Assembly: GCA_944324805.1 (NCBI GenBank)
Contig: CALUXS010000001.1
Location: forward strand, 124,001-188,000
DNA length: 64,000 nucleotides
Direction of reading: 5' to 3'
DNA from: an uncultured Acholeplasmatales bacterium
Lineage (GTDB): Bacteria > Bacillota_I > Bacilli_A > Acholeplasmatales > Anaeroplasmataceae
The position numbers and the translations under genes were made by a program. Below, one piece after another: positions 32,970-41,584 of this stretch (position 1 is its first letter; the number at the start of each line of letters is the position of its first letter). The notes below the pieces were generated by a model. That model was not told the DNA's origin. It worked only from the letters and a program-made list of their open reading frames with translations, and ran no database searches.

Positions 32970-34769
32970 ATGTCTAATGTTACAATTAAAATTGAAGGTA
33001 TTGAATATAGAGTTGATGAAAGGTTAACAATTTTACAAGCAGCTAGACAATGTGGCTATAATATTCCTACTCTTTGCTCATGGAAGGATGGTAAATGTAG
33101 CTTAGCAAGTTGTCGTGTTTGTTTAGTAGCAGTAAATGGTGAAAAAAGATTAGTTCCTAGTTGTGCTTATCCGGTTAGAGATGGCTTAGAAATATCAATT
33201 AATGATCCTCAAGCGATAATTGCTAGGAGAACTAGCGTTGAACTATTATTATCAAATCATTCAATGGATTGTCAGTCTTGTCCTAAGAATGGTCAATGTG
33301 AACTATTAGAAGTAGCTAGAATTGTTGGTGCACGTCCTGACATATATGAAGGAGAAAAAACTCCTACCACCTATGATGATTTGGCTCCTGGATTAATCCG
33401 TGATACTTCTAAATGTATTTTATGTGGTAGATGCATTGAGGCATGTAAAGAATTGCAAGGATTAGGAATACTTGGATTTGAAAATAGAGGCTTTAAAACT
33501 ATTGTTGGTCCTACAGCGAATAGATCATTTTCAGAGGTGCCATGCATTCAATGTGGTCAGTGTATAAATGTATGTCCTACAGGTGCATTGATGGAAAATA
33601 GTGAAATTGATAAATTAGATGAAGCCTTTAGAGAAGGAAAAATTGTTTTTGTCCAAACTGCTCCAGCTGTAAGAGCAGCAATTGGTGAAGAGTTTGGGGA
33701 AAAGATTGGAACTAGTTGCACAGGTAAAATGGTAGCCGCACTACATAGACTAGGATTCTATAGAGTTTTCGATACTAACTTTGGGGCTGATCTTACAATT
33801 ATGGAGGAAGCAAATGAATGGATTCATCGAATAGCAACTAGAGCCACTTCCCCAATGATAACTTCATGCTCTCCAGGTTGGGTTAATTATATTGAGTACT
33901 ACTATAAAGAATTATTACCACATCTTTCTAGTTGCAAAAGTCCGCATGAGATGGTTGGTGCAATTATAAAATCATATTACGCAGAAAAACATGGTTTAGA
34001 TCGTTCTAAAATTTGTGTTGTTTCTATAATGCCTTGTACAGCCAAAAAATATGAAAAAGAAAGACCGGAAAATAGTGTTGATGGTATCAAGGATGTTGAT
34101 GTAGTATTAACTACGCGAGAATTAGCTAAAATTATTAGACGTGCTGGTATAACTTGGAAAAAATTACCTAATGAAGAATTTGATCATGATTTAATTGGAG
34201 AATATACAGGTGCTGGCGTAATATTTGGTGTTAGTGGTGGAGTTATGGAAGCAGCTGTTAGAACTGCGTATCATATCTTGACAGGTAAAGAGTTAGAACC
34301 GGTTGAATTTACTCCTGTTAGAGGATTAAAAGGAATTAAAGAAGCAAGTCTATTAATTAATGGTAATACTTATAATTTGGCAGTTGCTAGTGGCATGCGT
34401 AATGCAAAAAAGATTCTTGATGAAATAAAAAAAGGTAATAGTAAATATGATTTTGTTGAAATAATGGGATGTCCAGGAGGATGTATCAATGGTGGTGGAC
34501 AACCATTTGTCAAAGAACTTTTCTTACCAAATGAGGATGATGATATTTTAGAGACATATTTATCAAAGCGTGCTCAAGTGTTATATGATAAAGATAAGTT
34601 TAAAACAGTAAGAAGAAGTCATTTGAATAAGGATGTAATAAGATTATATGAGGACTATTTACAAGAACCTGGTTCACCAATCGCGCATAAATTACTACAT
34701 ACTAAATACAATAATAAAAGAGAAAAGTATCCTAACATTCATGAAGAAGGAATGTATGGTGAAAAATAA
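32970..34769 (+). CDS. hydA: [FeFe] hydrogenase catalytic (alpha) subunit
   Basis: Produces or consumes H2. 599 aa in order: N-terminal [2Fe-2S] domain (TLCSWKDGKCSLASCRVC), the His/Cys [4Fe-4S] region (NHSMDCQSCPKNGQCELL), two [4Fe-4S] ferredoxin motifs (CILCGRCIEAC, CIQCGQCINVCP), then the H-cluster domain with TSCSPGW (Cys300), MPCTAKKYE (Cys356) and EIMGCPGGCINGGGQP (Cys501, Cys505). With HydB and HydC it should form the electron-bifurcating enzyme. The maturases HydE, HydF and HydG are not in the window. A C-terminal ~75-residue tail extends past the small-subunit-like region. Confidence 0.97.
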   Translation: MSNVTIKIEGIEYRVDERLTILQAARQCGYNIPTLCSWKDGKCSLASCRVCLVAVNGEKRLVPSCAYPVRDGLEISINDPQAIIARRTSVELLLSNHSMDCQSCPKNGQCELLEVARIVGARPDIYEGEKTPTTYDDLAPGLIRDTSKCILCGRCIEACKELQGLGILGFENRGFKTIVGPTANRSFSEVPCIQCGQCINVCPTGALMENSEIDKLDEAFREGKIVFVQTAPAVRAAIGEEFGEKIGTSCTGKMVAALHRLGFYRVFDTNFGADLTIMEEANEWIHRIATRATSPMITSCSPGWVNYIEYYYKELLPHLSSCKSPHEMVGAIIKSYYAEKHGLDRSKICVVSIMPCTAKKYEKERPENSVDGIKDVDVVLTTRELAKIIRRAGITWKKLPNEEFDHDLIGEYTGAGVIFGVSGGVMEAAVRTAYHILTGKELEPVEFTPVRGLKGIKEASLLINGNTYNLAVASGMRNAKKILDEIKKGNSKYDFVEIMGCPGGCINGGGQPFVKELFLPNEDDDILETYLSKRAQVLYDKDKFKTVRRSHLNKDVIRLYEDYLQEPGSPIAHKLLHTKYNNKREKYPNIHEEGMYGEK

Positions 34770-34770
34770 T

Positions 34771-34800
34771 AAAAAAGCACTACTGAAAGTGCTTTTTTTA
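34771..34800 (+). terminator. Terminator of the hyd operon
   Basis: AGCACT / AGTGCT stem (34776-34781 with 34788-34793), extended by A-T pairs, followed by seven T residues. Confidence 0.88.
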
Positions 34801-34812
34801 TTACATTTAAGA

Positions 34813-34841
34813 TTGTCTAAAGCACTTAAAAATGATACAAT
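34813..34841 (+). promoter_or_regulatory. SigA-type promoter for gmk
   Basis: TTGTCT (34813-34818), 17-base spacer, TACAAT (34836-34841) preceded by TGA (extended -10). Confidence 0.75.
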
Positions 34842-34871
34842 ATAAAAAACACATTTTTGAGGAGTGTTATC

Positions 34872-35492
34872 TTGAAATTAAATGAACGTGGTTTATTAGT
34901 TGTACTATCAGGTCCATCAGGTGTTGGGAAAGGTACTGTTAGAAAGGCATTATTTAATATGCCTGAGCAAAATTTTGTTTATAGTGTCTCTATGACAACA
35001 AGAGCTAAAAGACCTGGAGAAATAGATGGTGTTGATTATTACTTTGTTTCTCGTGAGGAATTTGAAAAAAGAATTAGAGAAGGTAAATTTCTAGAATATG
35101 CAGAATTTGTGGGAAATTATTATGGAACACCACTAGATAAGGTTGAAGAACAACTTCAAGATGGTAAAGAGGTTATTCTTGAGATTGAAGTTGAAGGAGC
35201 TCTTCAAGTAAGAAATAAGGTAAAAGATGCTGTATTAATATTCCTTGTACCACCAAAGAAGGAAGCTTTATATACGAGACTTCGCTCAAGAGGTACTGAA
35301 TCAGAAGAGGTTATTAAAGAAAGAATCCAAAAGGCTAATCGTGAATTTAAATTGGCATATAAGTATGACTACATAGTTGTTAATGATGAAGTGGTTAATG
35401 CTGCTGATAGAATTATGGCTATTATTAGAGCTGAACACGCAAAAACTGAACGTTCAATTCATAAATATATGAAACTTATTGATGAAGACTAG
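34872..35492 (+). CDS. gmk: Guanylate kinase
   Basis: Phosphorylates GMP to GDP. P-loop GPSGVGKGT (residues 14-22), then the GMP-binding segment SMTTRAKRPGEIDGVDYYFVS, EYAEFVGNYYGTP and EIEVEGALQV. Length (206 aa) is normal. The start is TTG 34872 with GAGGAG 8 bases upstream; no in-frame ATG lies nearby. As in Bacillus, gmk is followed by rpoZ. Confidence 0.96.
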   Translation: MKLNERGLLVVLSGPSGVGKGTVRKALFNMPEQNFVYSVSMTTRAKRPGEIDGVDYYFVSREEFEKRIREGKFLEYAEFVGNYYGTPLDKVEEQLQDGKEVILEIEVEGALQVRNKVKDAVLIFLVPPKKEALYTRLRSRGTESEEVIKERIQKANREFKLAYKYDYIVVNDEVVNAADRIMAIIRAEHAKTERSIHKYMKLIDED

Positions 35493-35507
35493 TTTTTATG
35501 ATATAAT
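35479..35507 (+). promoter_or_regulatory. SigA-type promoter for rpoZ
   Basis: TTGATG (35479-35484, inside the gmk 3' end), 17-base spacer, TATAAT (35502-35507) with extended TGA. Confidence 0.7.
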
Positions 35508-35530
35508 TAGTTGCTAGGAGGAATAAAACT

Positions 35531-35767
35531 ATGGGAAATAAAGATAAAATTGACGGAATGCGTTACCCTTCAATTGATGATTTATTAAAGGTAATAGATT
35601 CAAAATATAAATTAGCTTATGCTGCGGCTAAACGTGCTAAAGTAATGGAAGAAGAGGAAGATTACACTCCACTTGAAAATGCAAGATGTGTAAAACCAGT
35701 TGGAATTGCACTTGAAGAAATATTAGCCGGTAAAACTACAATTAAGTTTGAGGATTTAGACGATTAA
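35531..35767 (+). CDS. rpoZ: RNA polymerase omega subunit
   Basis: 78-aa omega subunit, which helps assemble RNA polymerase. Recognised by MRYPSIDDLLKVIDSKYKLAYAAAKRAK in part, then KPVGIALEEILAGK, the conserved C-terminal motif. AGGAGG precedes ATG 35531. It has its own promoter within gmk and a terminator at its stop codon. Confidence 0.94.
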   Translation: MGNKDKIDGMRYPSIDDLLKVIDSKYKLAYAAAKRAKVMEEEEDYTPLENARCVKPVGIALEEILAGKTTIKFEDLDD

Positions 35768-35789
35768 TTTGATAATTAATCGTTTTTTT
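35760..35789 (+). terminator. Terminator after rpoZ
   Basis: 9-bp stem CGATTAATT / AATTAATCG (35761-35769 with 35774-35782), loop TGAT, then seven T residues. The rpoZ stop (35765-35767) lies inside the stem and the uvrC ATG follows 3 bases after the T-run. Confidence 0.88.
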
Positions 35790-35791
35790 CT

Positions 35792-37555
35792 ATGGAAGAT
35801 TTAAAAATTAAACTAAGTTTGTTGCCTGACCTTCCTGGTTGTTATTTAATGAAAGATGTAAATAATAAAATAATATATGTTGGAAAGGCAAAAAATTTAA
35901 AAAACCGGGTAAGAAGCTATTTTCATGGAGTTCATAATTTAAAAACCACAAAACTAGTAAGTGAGATTTGTGATTTTGATTATATTATCACATCATCAAA
36001 TAAGGAAGCATTTGTTTTAGAAATTAATTTAATAAAACAACATAATCCTAAATATAACATTATGTTAAAGGATGATAAGACTTATCCATTTATTGCTTTA
36101 ACTAATGAAAAGCATCCAAGACTAATTATAACTAGAGTTCCTCGAAAAAAACAAAATGCGAAATATTTTGGGCCATATCCTAATGTTAAAGCTGCTAGGA
36201 CAACTGTTGATATTTTAAATCAGCTATTTCCACTACGTAAATGCACTAATATTCCAAATAAGGAATGTTTATATTATCATATGCATCAATGCCTTGCACC
36301 TTGCATAAATAAAGAAAAAATTGATTATAATGAAATAAAGAATCAAATAACAGATTTTTTAAATGGTAAGGTTGATTTTGTAATAAAAGAGTTAAAAATG
36401 AAAATGAACGAGGCATCTATGGCATTAGAATTTGAAAAGGCTAAAGATTATCGTGATCAAATACAAAGTATAGAAAGTACAATTGATCCACAAAAAATTA
36501 GTTTGAACGACTTTTCGTCGTGTGATTTTGTTGGTACTTATGAGTTAGATGATTTATTAGCAATTCATATTTTAATGATGAGGAATGGTAGTATCGTATG
36601 TAATGAGAATACAATTTTACCAATATATGGTGATAAAGAAGAAACACTAGAAAACTATTTATTGCAATATTATAATCCTAGTCTTGTTCCAAAGAGTATC
36701 TATATAGAAGAAATAAGTCATCAAGAAGATTTAGCAAATGTTCTAGAGACAGAAATTATTAATCCTAAGCGAGGTCAAAAGCGAGAAATTTTAGACATGG
36801 CAAATAACAATGCTAAAAAAGATATTGAGACAAAAAAGCATATTCATGAAAATAAAGTTTTAAAGCGTGTTGAAACAATTGAAAAATTGGGAGAATTGTT
36901 AGAGATACCTACGCCAACATATATTGAATCTTTTGATAACTCTAATTTATTTGGAGAATATCCTATAAGTGCATTAGTTGTTTATATAAATGGTCAACCA
37001 ATGCCTAGTATGTTTAGAAAATATCATATAAAAACTGTAGAAGGTCCTAATGACTACGAATCAATGAAGGAAGTAGTATATAGAAGGTATTTACGTCTTC
37101 AATTAGAAGGAAAGGAACTTCCAAACTTACTTTTAATGGATGGTGGAGAAATTCAAGTAAACGCAGCTAAAAGTGTTTTGAAAGAATTAGGTTTAGAAAT
37201 TCCTGTAGCTGGTATCCAAAAAGATGATCATCATAAGGCTACTTTATTATTTTATGAAGGTAAAAAAATTTTTGTTGACAAAAATAGTGATGTTTTCTTA
37301 TTCTTAGCTAATGTAAGTCAAAGAGTACATGATTTTGCTATTTCTTTTTTTAGAAGTAATAAAGTTAAAGGTATGTTCTCATCAATTTTAGATAAGGTAG
37401 ATGGATTAGGTCCAAAGCGAAAGGAAAAATTATTACAAGTATTTGTGACAATTGATAAAATAAAAAATGCTTCTATTGAAGAATTAGAGGCTGTTGGGAT
37501 TCCTAAAAATGTTTGTGAAAATATTAAAGAAACTTTAAATAAGGAGATAAAATAA
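35792..37555 (+). CDS. uvrC: Excinuclease ABC subunit C
   Basis: Dual-incision nuclease of nucleotide excision repair. GIY-YIG domain at residues 12-90 (PGCYLMKD, IIYVGKAKNLKNR), UVR motif binding UvrB (MALEFEKAKDYRDQI), the RNase H-like endonuclease domain (ESFDNSNLFGEYPISALVV, LLMDGGEIQVNAA) and C-terminal helix-hairpin-helix pair (LDKVDGLGPKRKEKLL). Length (587 aa) is normal. The ATG comes directly after the rpoZ terminator with no Shine-Dalgarno, yet the protein starts at the usual place. It overlaps the next gene by one base. Confidence 0.96.
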   Translation: MEDLKIKLSLLPDLPGCYLMKDVNNKIIYVGKAKNLKNRVRSYFHGVHNLKTTKLVSEICDFDYIITSSNKEAFVLEINLIKQHNPKYNIMLKDDKTYPFIALTNEKHPRLIITRVPRKKQNAKYFGPYPNVKAARTTVDILNQLFPLRKCTNIPNKECLYYHMHQCLAPCINKEKIDYNEIKNQITDFLNGKVDFVIKELKMKMNEASMALEFEKAKDYRDQIQSIESTIDPQKISLNDFSSCDFVGTYELDDLLAIHILMMRNGSIVCNENTILPIYGDKEETLENYLLQYYNPSLVPKSIYIEEISHQEDLANVLETEIINPKRGQKREILDMANNNAKKDIETKKHIHENKVLKRVETIEKLGELLEIPTPTYIESFDNSNLFGEYPISALVVYINGQPMPSMFRKYHIKTVEGPNDYESMKEVVYRRYLRLQLEGKELPNLLLMDGGEIQVNAAKSVLKELGLEIPVAGIQKDDHHKATLLFYEGKKIFVDKNSDVFLFLANVSQRVHDFAISFFRSNKVKGMFSSILDKVDGLGPKRKEKLLQVFVTIDKIKNASIEELEAVGIPKNVCENIKETLNKEIK

Positions 37556-38421
37556 TGCGATTAACAGGTATAATCACAAATGTAAAAAAAGAAGAGCGAT
37601 TAATCACACTAAAAACTAAATATCGTATTTATTATATCTACTTTAAAAGAAGTTTGATGAGTCAATTTCGTTATTTTTTATTTGAAGACAATTTGCTTGA
37701 TCTTGAGGTAGTTGATCCAATCATAAAAAATAAAAAAGAAGTTTATCAAGTTTATTATGTTATTAGCATAAAATCACTTACAAATGGAAGAATATATTTT
37801 GATAGATATTCAGTTGAAAAATCTCTCGGTAAGTTTTTAGACTCATCAAAATATTTAATGTATTTAGATTTAGAAAAGACTATGCCACCCTTTAATGTAA
37901 AGGGGCAATTTAATTCAGAAATAATTCAAATTGCATTCGTTATAGAAACAAGAGATGGAAAAGAAATAATTAGATATAACAATTATGTTAAACCTAAGGA
38001 TCCTAACGGAATGAATTCACGTACCTGCAAATTTTTAAATTTAAATATTAATGATTTTTATAGAAAAGCTTTGAGTCATTTAAAGGTCTATAATGATTTA
38101 AAACGTGTATTGAAGAAATATCATCCTGCTATTGTTATCTATGGAAAAAATGACATCCTAAGTTTACAAGATTTTTATAAAATACATCGTTTACCATCAT
38201 TAATGCCTTACTCTAGGTTCATTAATTTAGCCTCTTTAATTTCAGAATATTATCATCATAGTAAAGAGTTAGGCTTATTTAAGTTATATGAATTGTATTA
38301 TGAAGAGCATTTTACGCAAATTCATGATGCATTTAGCGATTCATTAGTTACTTCTTATGTTTATAAAGCATTTAAAAATGATGTTGTTAATGGAAAATAT
38401 AGTTTGATGGGAAAAGAATAA
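37555..38421 (+). CDS. DEDDh exonuclease-like protein
   Basis: Residues about 100-275 look like a DnaQ/ExoI-type 3'-5' exonuclease: YLDLEKTMPP (Asp105, Glu107), a middle Asp in YGKNDILSL and HDAFSD (His257, Asp262), the DEDDh set. The first 95 residues are basic and beta-like, perhaps an OB- or S1-like nucleic-acid binding part; this is a guess. It overlaps uvrC by one base and ends at a shared terminator, so a repair role alongside UvrC is plausible. Substrate (DNA or RNA) unknown. Confidence 0.75.
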   Translation: MRLTGIITNVKKEERLITLKTKYRIYYIYFKRSLMSQFRYFLFEDNLLDLEVVDPIIKNKKEVYQVYYVISIKSLTNGRIYFDRYSVEKSLGKFLDSSKYLMYLDLEKTMPPFNVKGQFNSEIIQIAFVIETRDGKEIIRYNNYVKPKDPNGMNSRTCKFLNLNINDFYRKALSHLKVYNDLKRVLKKYHPAIVIYGKNDILSLQDFYKIHRLPSLMPYSRFINLASLISEYYHHSKELGLFKLYELYYEEHFTQIHDAFSDSLVTSYVYKAFKNDVVNGKYSLMGKE

Positions 38422-38452
38422 AAAAAACTCCTTTTGAGGAGTTTTTTTTATT
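38420..38452. terminator. Bidirectional terminator after the exonuclease-like gene
   Basis: ACTCC / GGAGT core (38427-38431 with 38438-38442), extended by A-T pairs, with an A-run 5' and a T-run 3', serving both convergent genes. Confidence 0.88.
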
Positions 38453-39677
38453 TTAAGAATTTTCTTCTTGTACATTTTATACTAGTATAAATTAAAAAAG
38501 TAATGGCACAAAGTAACCAATGAACAATCCATAAAACCAATAAATAAATAGGTGAAAATTTCATCTTCCAAATATGTATTCTCATCACTTTATCTAATGG
38601 AATAGGTAGTGGACTAGATGATACAAAGGAAAAGTTTGGATCATAACCATCTCCTAGGGAAACTGCTAGCATATTTAAATTTAGCATAAATACAAAGTAT
38701 AAGATCAAAATTGCACCAGCATAAATTAAATGTTTTAATTTTGGTTTACCATTTAAGTGGAGTGGAAATTGTAATGTAATTGCAAAAAGTAAAATATGTG
38801 ACAAGAAAAAATAAGTACAGTTATAGCTTAGTATGCTCGTGATTCCCGTAGTAGGTCTAATTATAACTATTATTGCCCCTGGCATATTTATCAAAAAAGC
38901 CAAACTTTGGAAAAAGTTATTTTTAGAATAAATTGCAAAAGGTAGGATAACAATTCCAAAACTACAAACATAAAACGGAAGTGCACCAATTATTCCTTTT
39001 GCTGTCTGATAATCTTGAATTCTAACATAAGAAAAACGCATTAGTAGATGATAAATTAAAATTAATGATAGGGTAAATAAAATTTTTTCTTTATTATAAT
39101 TGTTATAATACTTTAGTAATTTGTTAAGAATTAATCCTACAATAATGAAAATAAACAACATCATAAAATACCAAAAATTAAATGGTTTAAAAACTAAAAA
39201 ATTATCATTCATTAAATCATTAAATTGATTAAAAAAATTCAAAGGAAAACATAGTAATAAAATGCTAATAAATATTAGAAAGTCCTTTAGTCTTAAAAAT
39301 TTAATTTTAGGAAAAGTTATGAAAAAGTACAATGAAATTATTATTATACTTATGTTAAAAAGTAAATAATATAGAAATTCTAACATTTCCATTTTGTATA
39401 AAGCAAGATATGAATTAGTAAAAAATAAGCTGATAATTGATGCTGGCATAACAAAATAGAATAACAATGTCATTGAACGTCTATCATTGTATAAAATTGC
39501 AATCGGGATTAGTATAATAGATGATAAAGAGATAAATCGAAATAAACCGCCGATAGTAACAATTTTATTGTAAAAATGGACAAAGCCTTCCATTAAATTT
39601 GCAGTAGTTGAATTCAAAATCGCGAATATACAAAAAAATAGTAGTAGTAGGTATTCTTTAGTATTAGTTTTTGACAA
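38448..39677 (-). CDS. Multi-pass membrane protein, YwaF/TMEM164-like
   Basis: 409 aa with about ten to eleven hydrophobic helices. The segment LPFYVCSFGIVILPFAI followed by a PTTGITSILSYNCTYFFLSH stretch resembles the YwaF (TIGR02206) family related to TMEM164, but the match is partial. The start is TTG 39677: AAAGGAGG lies about 7 bases before it on the minus strand. It lies directly behind the RNase J terminator with no room for a promoter, so it must depend on read-through or a promoter inside rnj. Function unknown; a lipid-linked role is possible from the family. Confidence 0.65.
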   Translation of the reverse strand: MSKTNTKEYLLLLFFCIFAILNSTTANLMEGFVHFYNKIVTIGGLFRFISLSSIILIPIAILYNDRRSMTLLFYFVMPASIISLFFTNSYLALYKMEMLEFLYYLLFNISIIIISLYFFITFPKIKFLRLKDFLIFISILLLCFPLNFFNQFNDLMNDNFLVFKPFNFWYFMMLFIFIIVGLILNKLLKYYNNYNKEKILFTLSLILIYHLLMRFSYVRIQDYQTAKGIIGALPFYVCSFGIVILPFAIYSKNNFFQSLAFLINMPGAIIVIIRPTTGITSILSYNCTYFFLSHILLFAITLQFPLHLNGKPKLKHLIYAGAILILYFVFMLNLNMLAVSLGDGYDPNFSFVSSSPLPIPLDKVMRIHIWKMKFSPIYLLVLWIVHWLLCAITFLIYTSIKCTRRKFLK

Positions 39678-39693
39678 TGTTAGCCTCCTTTGG

Positions 39694-39720
39694 ATAAAAA
39701 AAAGCCACGAGGGCTTTTAA
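39694..39720 (-). terminator. Terminator after RNase J gene
   Basis: On the minus strand: AAAAGCC / GGCTTTT stem with a CTCGT loop followed by T residues. The rnj stop codon overlaps the base of the stem; the ribosome binding site of the next gene begins a few bases after the T-run. Confidence 0.82.
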
Positions 39721-41411
39721 TTTAATTTGTTATTAATGGACATAAAGATAGGTAAAACCATTGGTTTACGGTCTGTTTCATCATAAATTAATTTAGAAAG
39801 ATAATCTGTTAAACCATATTTTAAATTATTAAGATTAACCAGTTTAACTTTTGCCAACTCAGTTAATAAGTAATTTTTAGCTGATGCGACAAAGTGTTTA
39901 GTTAATGCTTCACTATCTTTCATATAAATAAATCCACGTGATACTACTTGAGGCTCAATAGGTATAGTTTTATTTTCAGTATCAATTGTGATGATTAAAG
40001 AAAATAATCCATCTTCAGATAAAACTTTTCTTTCTTTTATAATAGAAGAAGAAATATCTCCGATTAATGTTCCATCAATATAAACATCACCAGAATGAAC
40101 TCTACCAGCCATTCTAGCTCCACGTTCATTTATACAAAATACATCGCCGTTTTCTAATATAAATGCATTTTCTTTTTTCACGCCACATTCAATTGCCAAA
40201 TCGGCATGAACTCGCTGCATACGATATTCACCATGGATAGGTAAAAAATACTTAGGCTTCAATAAAGCTTGAAGAAGTTTTAATTCTCCTTGTGAAGCAT
40301 GTCCTGAAGTATGAGTATCAGTAAGAGGAGAGTGAGTAATTACATCTGCTCCTGCTTTGAATAGTAAATTAATTGTCTTGTTAACTCCTTCTTGGTTACC
40401 TGGAATTGGAGAAGAAGAAAAGATAATTGTATCACCAGGAATTAATTTAATTTGGCGATGAGTTCCACTTGCAATTCTTGATAAGGCAGCTAAAGGCTCA
40501 CCCTGAGAACCTGTACATAGAAGTGTTATTTCTTCAGGTTTATAGTTTGGAATTTCTTCAGCCTCAATAATTGTGCCTTTAGGTGATTTGATATAACCAA
40601 CTTGTTGACCAATCTCAATAGTCTTTTCCATTGATCGACCAAAAACTACAACTTTACGATTATATAAAATTGAAGCTTCAATAATTTGTTGCACACGGTA
40701 AATATTAGAAGCGAAAGTAGCTACAATAATTCTACCTTTAATATGTGAGAATAAATCTTTTATAGAATTTCCTATTTTTCTTTCAGATTCAGTAAATCCT
40801 GGGACTAAGGCGTTAGTTGAATCAGCAGAAAGGCAAAGTACACCTTCACTACCTAATTTAGCTAACTTTTCATATTCGGCAGCAGGACCAACAGGTGTAA
40901 AGTCAATTTTAAAATCTCCTGTATGAACGAAAGTTCCATATGGAGTTTTAAATACAAAAGCAAAACTATCAGGAATTGAGTGATTCAATCTAATGAAAGA
41001 TAACTCAATTTCCTTGAAAGTATATGTAAAGTGACTTTTGAATTCTACAATTTGAACTTGTGGCAAATCTTTATATTCAATTAATTTGTTTTGGATTAAA
41101 TCAACGGCAACGCCTGCAGCATAAATTTTTGGAATTTTAACTTTTTTTAGTAAGAATGGTATGCCACCAATATGGTCTTCATGACCATGTGTTATAAACA
41201 AACCAACTATTTTTTCTTGATTTTGAATTAAATATTCGAAATCCTGAATTACGTAGTCAACACCTAATAAATGTTCATCAGGAAATAAAATGCCAGCGTC
41301 TATAATGAAAATTTGGTTTGCATATTGTAAAATGTACATATTTTTACCAACTTCACCAAGGCCACCAAGCGCAAAAAAGGCTAAGTCCTTTTTGTTAATA
41401 ACTTTTTCCAT
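39717..41411 (-). CDS. rnj: Ribonuclease J
   Basis: Metallo-beta-lactamase-fold 5'-3' exo- and endoribonuclease central to mRNA decay in Bacillota. Catalytic zinc motif HGHEDH (residues 75-80), HSIPDS, HTGDFKID, then the beta-CASP region (FASNIYRVQQIIEAS, GRSMEKTI), SGHASQGEL and PIHGEYR. Length (564 aa) is typical of RNase J1. Transcribed divergently from proS; the shared 170-base region carries a TATAAT at 41453-41458 (minus strand) and a palindrome at 41470-41486. Confidence 0.97.
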   Translation of the reverse strand: MEKVINKKDLAFFALGGLGEVGKNMYILQYANQIFIIDAGILFPDEHLLGVDYVIQDFEYLIQNQEKIVGLFITHGHEDHIGGIPFLLKKVKIPKIYAAGVAVDLIQNKLIEYKDLPQVQIVEFKSHFTYTFKEIELSFIRLNHSIPDSFAFVFKTPYGTFVHTGDFKIDFTPVGPAAEYEKLAKLGSEGVLCLSADSTNALVPGFTESERKIGNSIKDLFSHIKGRIIVATFASNIYRVQQIIEASILYNRKVVVFGRSMEKTIEIGQQVGYIKSPKGTIIEAEEIPNYKPEEITLLCTGSQGEPLAALSRIASGTHRQIKLIPGDTIIFSSSPIPGNQEGVNKTINLLFKAGADVITHSPLTDTHTSGHASQGELKLLQALLKPKYFLPIHGEYRMQRVHADLAIECGVKKENAFILENGDVFCINERGARMAGRVHSGDVYIDGTLIGDISSSIIKERKVLSEDGLFSLIITIDTENKTIPIEPQVVSRGFIYMKDSEALTKHFVASAKNYLLTELAKVKLVNLNNLKYGLTDYLSKLIYDETDRKPMVLPIFMSINNKLN

Positions 41412-41469
41412 TATATACCCCTTTCCTTTTAGTATCGGTCATCAACATTTTAATTATACAATAAAAAAG

Positions 41470-41486
41470 TATACTTTGAAAGTATA
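41470..41486. promoter_or_regulatory. 17-base perfect palindrome between rnj and proS
   Basis: TATACTTTGAAAGTATA has an 8-base inverted repeat around one central G. It covers the -35 region expected for the rnj promoter (TATAAT at 41453-41458 on the minus strand). An operator is likely; the regulator is unknown. Confidence 0.5.
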
Positions 41487-41550
41487 ATATAGATATTTTT
41501 TCTTGTCAATTAAAAAAGTATGAAAATGTATAGAAAAATTAATTATAGAA

Positions 41551-41559
41551 TGGTATAAT
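41551..41559 (+). promoter_or_regulatory. Extended -10 promoter for proS
   Basis: TGGTATAAT (TG-n-TATAAT), 25 bases before the proS ATG; no clear -35. Confidence 0.6.
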
Positions 41560-41584
41560 ACTAAAGATTAGAAGAGGTGTAATT

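Noticed and set aside
33861-33884. TSCSPGW instead of TSCCPGW in the H-cluster motif of HydA as a sign of a non-catalytic enzyme
   Set aside because: To my knowledge the Ser form is common in NADH-linked multimeric hydrogenases, and the other H-cluster motifs are intact; an alignment would settle it.
34648-34845. 65-codon plus-strand frame overlapping the hydA end and its terminator
   Set aside because: It runs through the hyd terminator hairpin and has no ribosome binding site or protein-like conservation.
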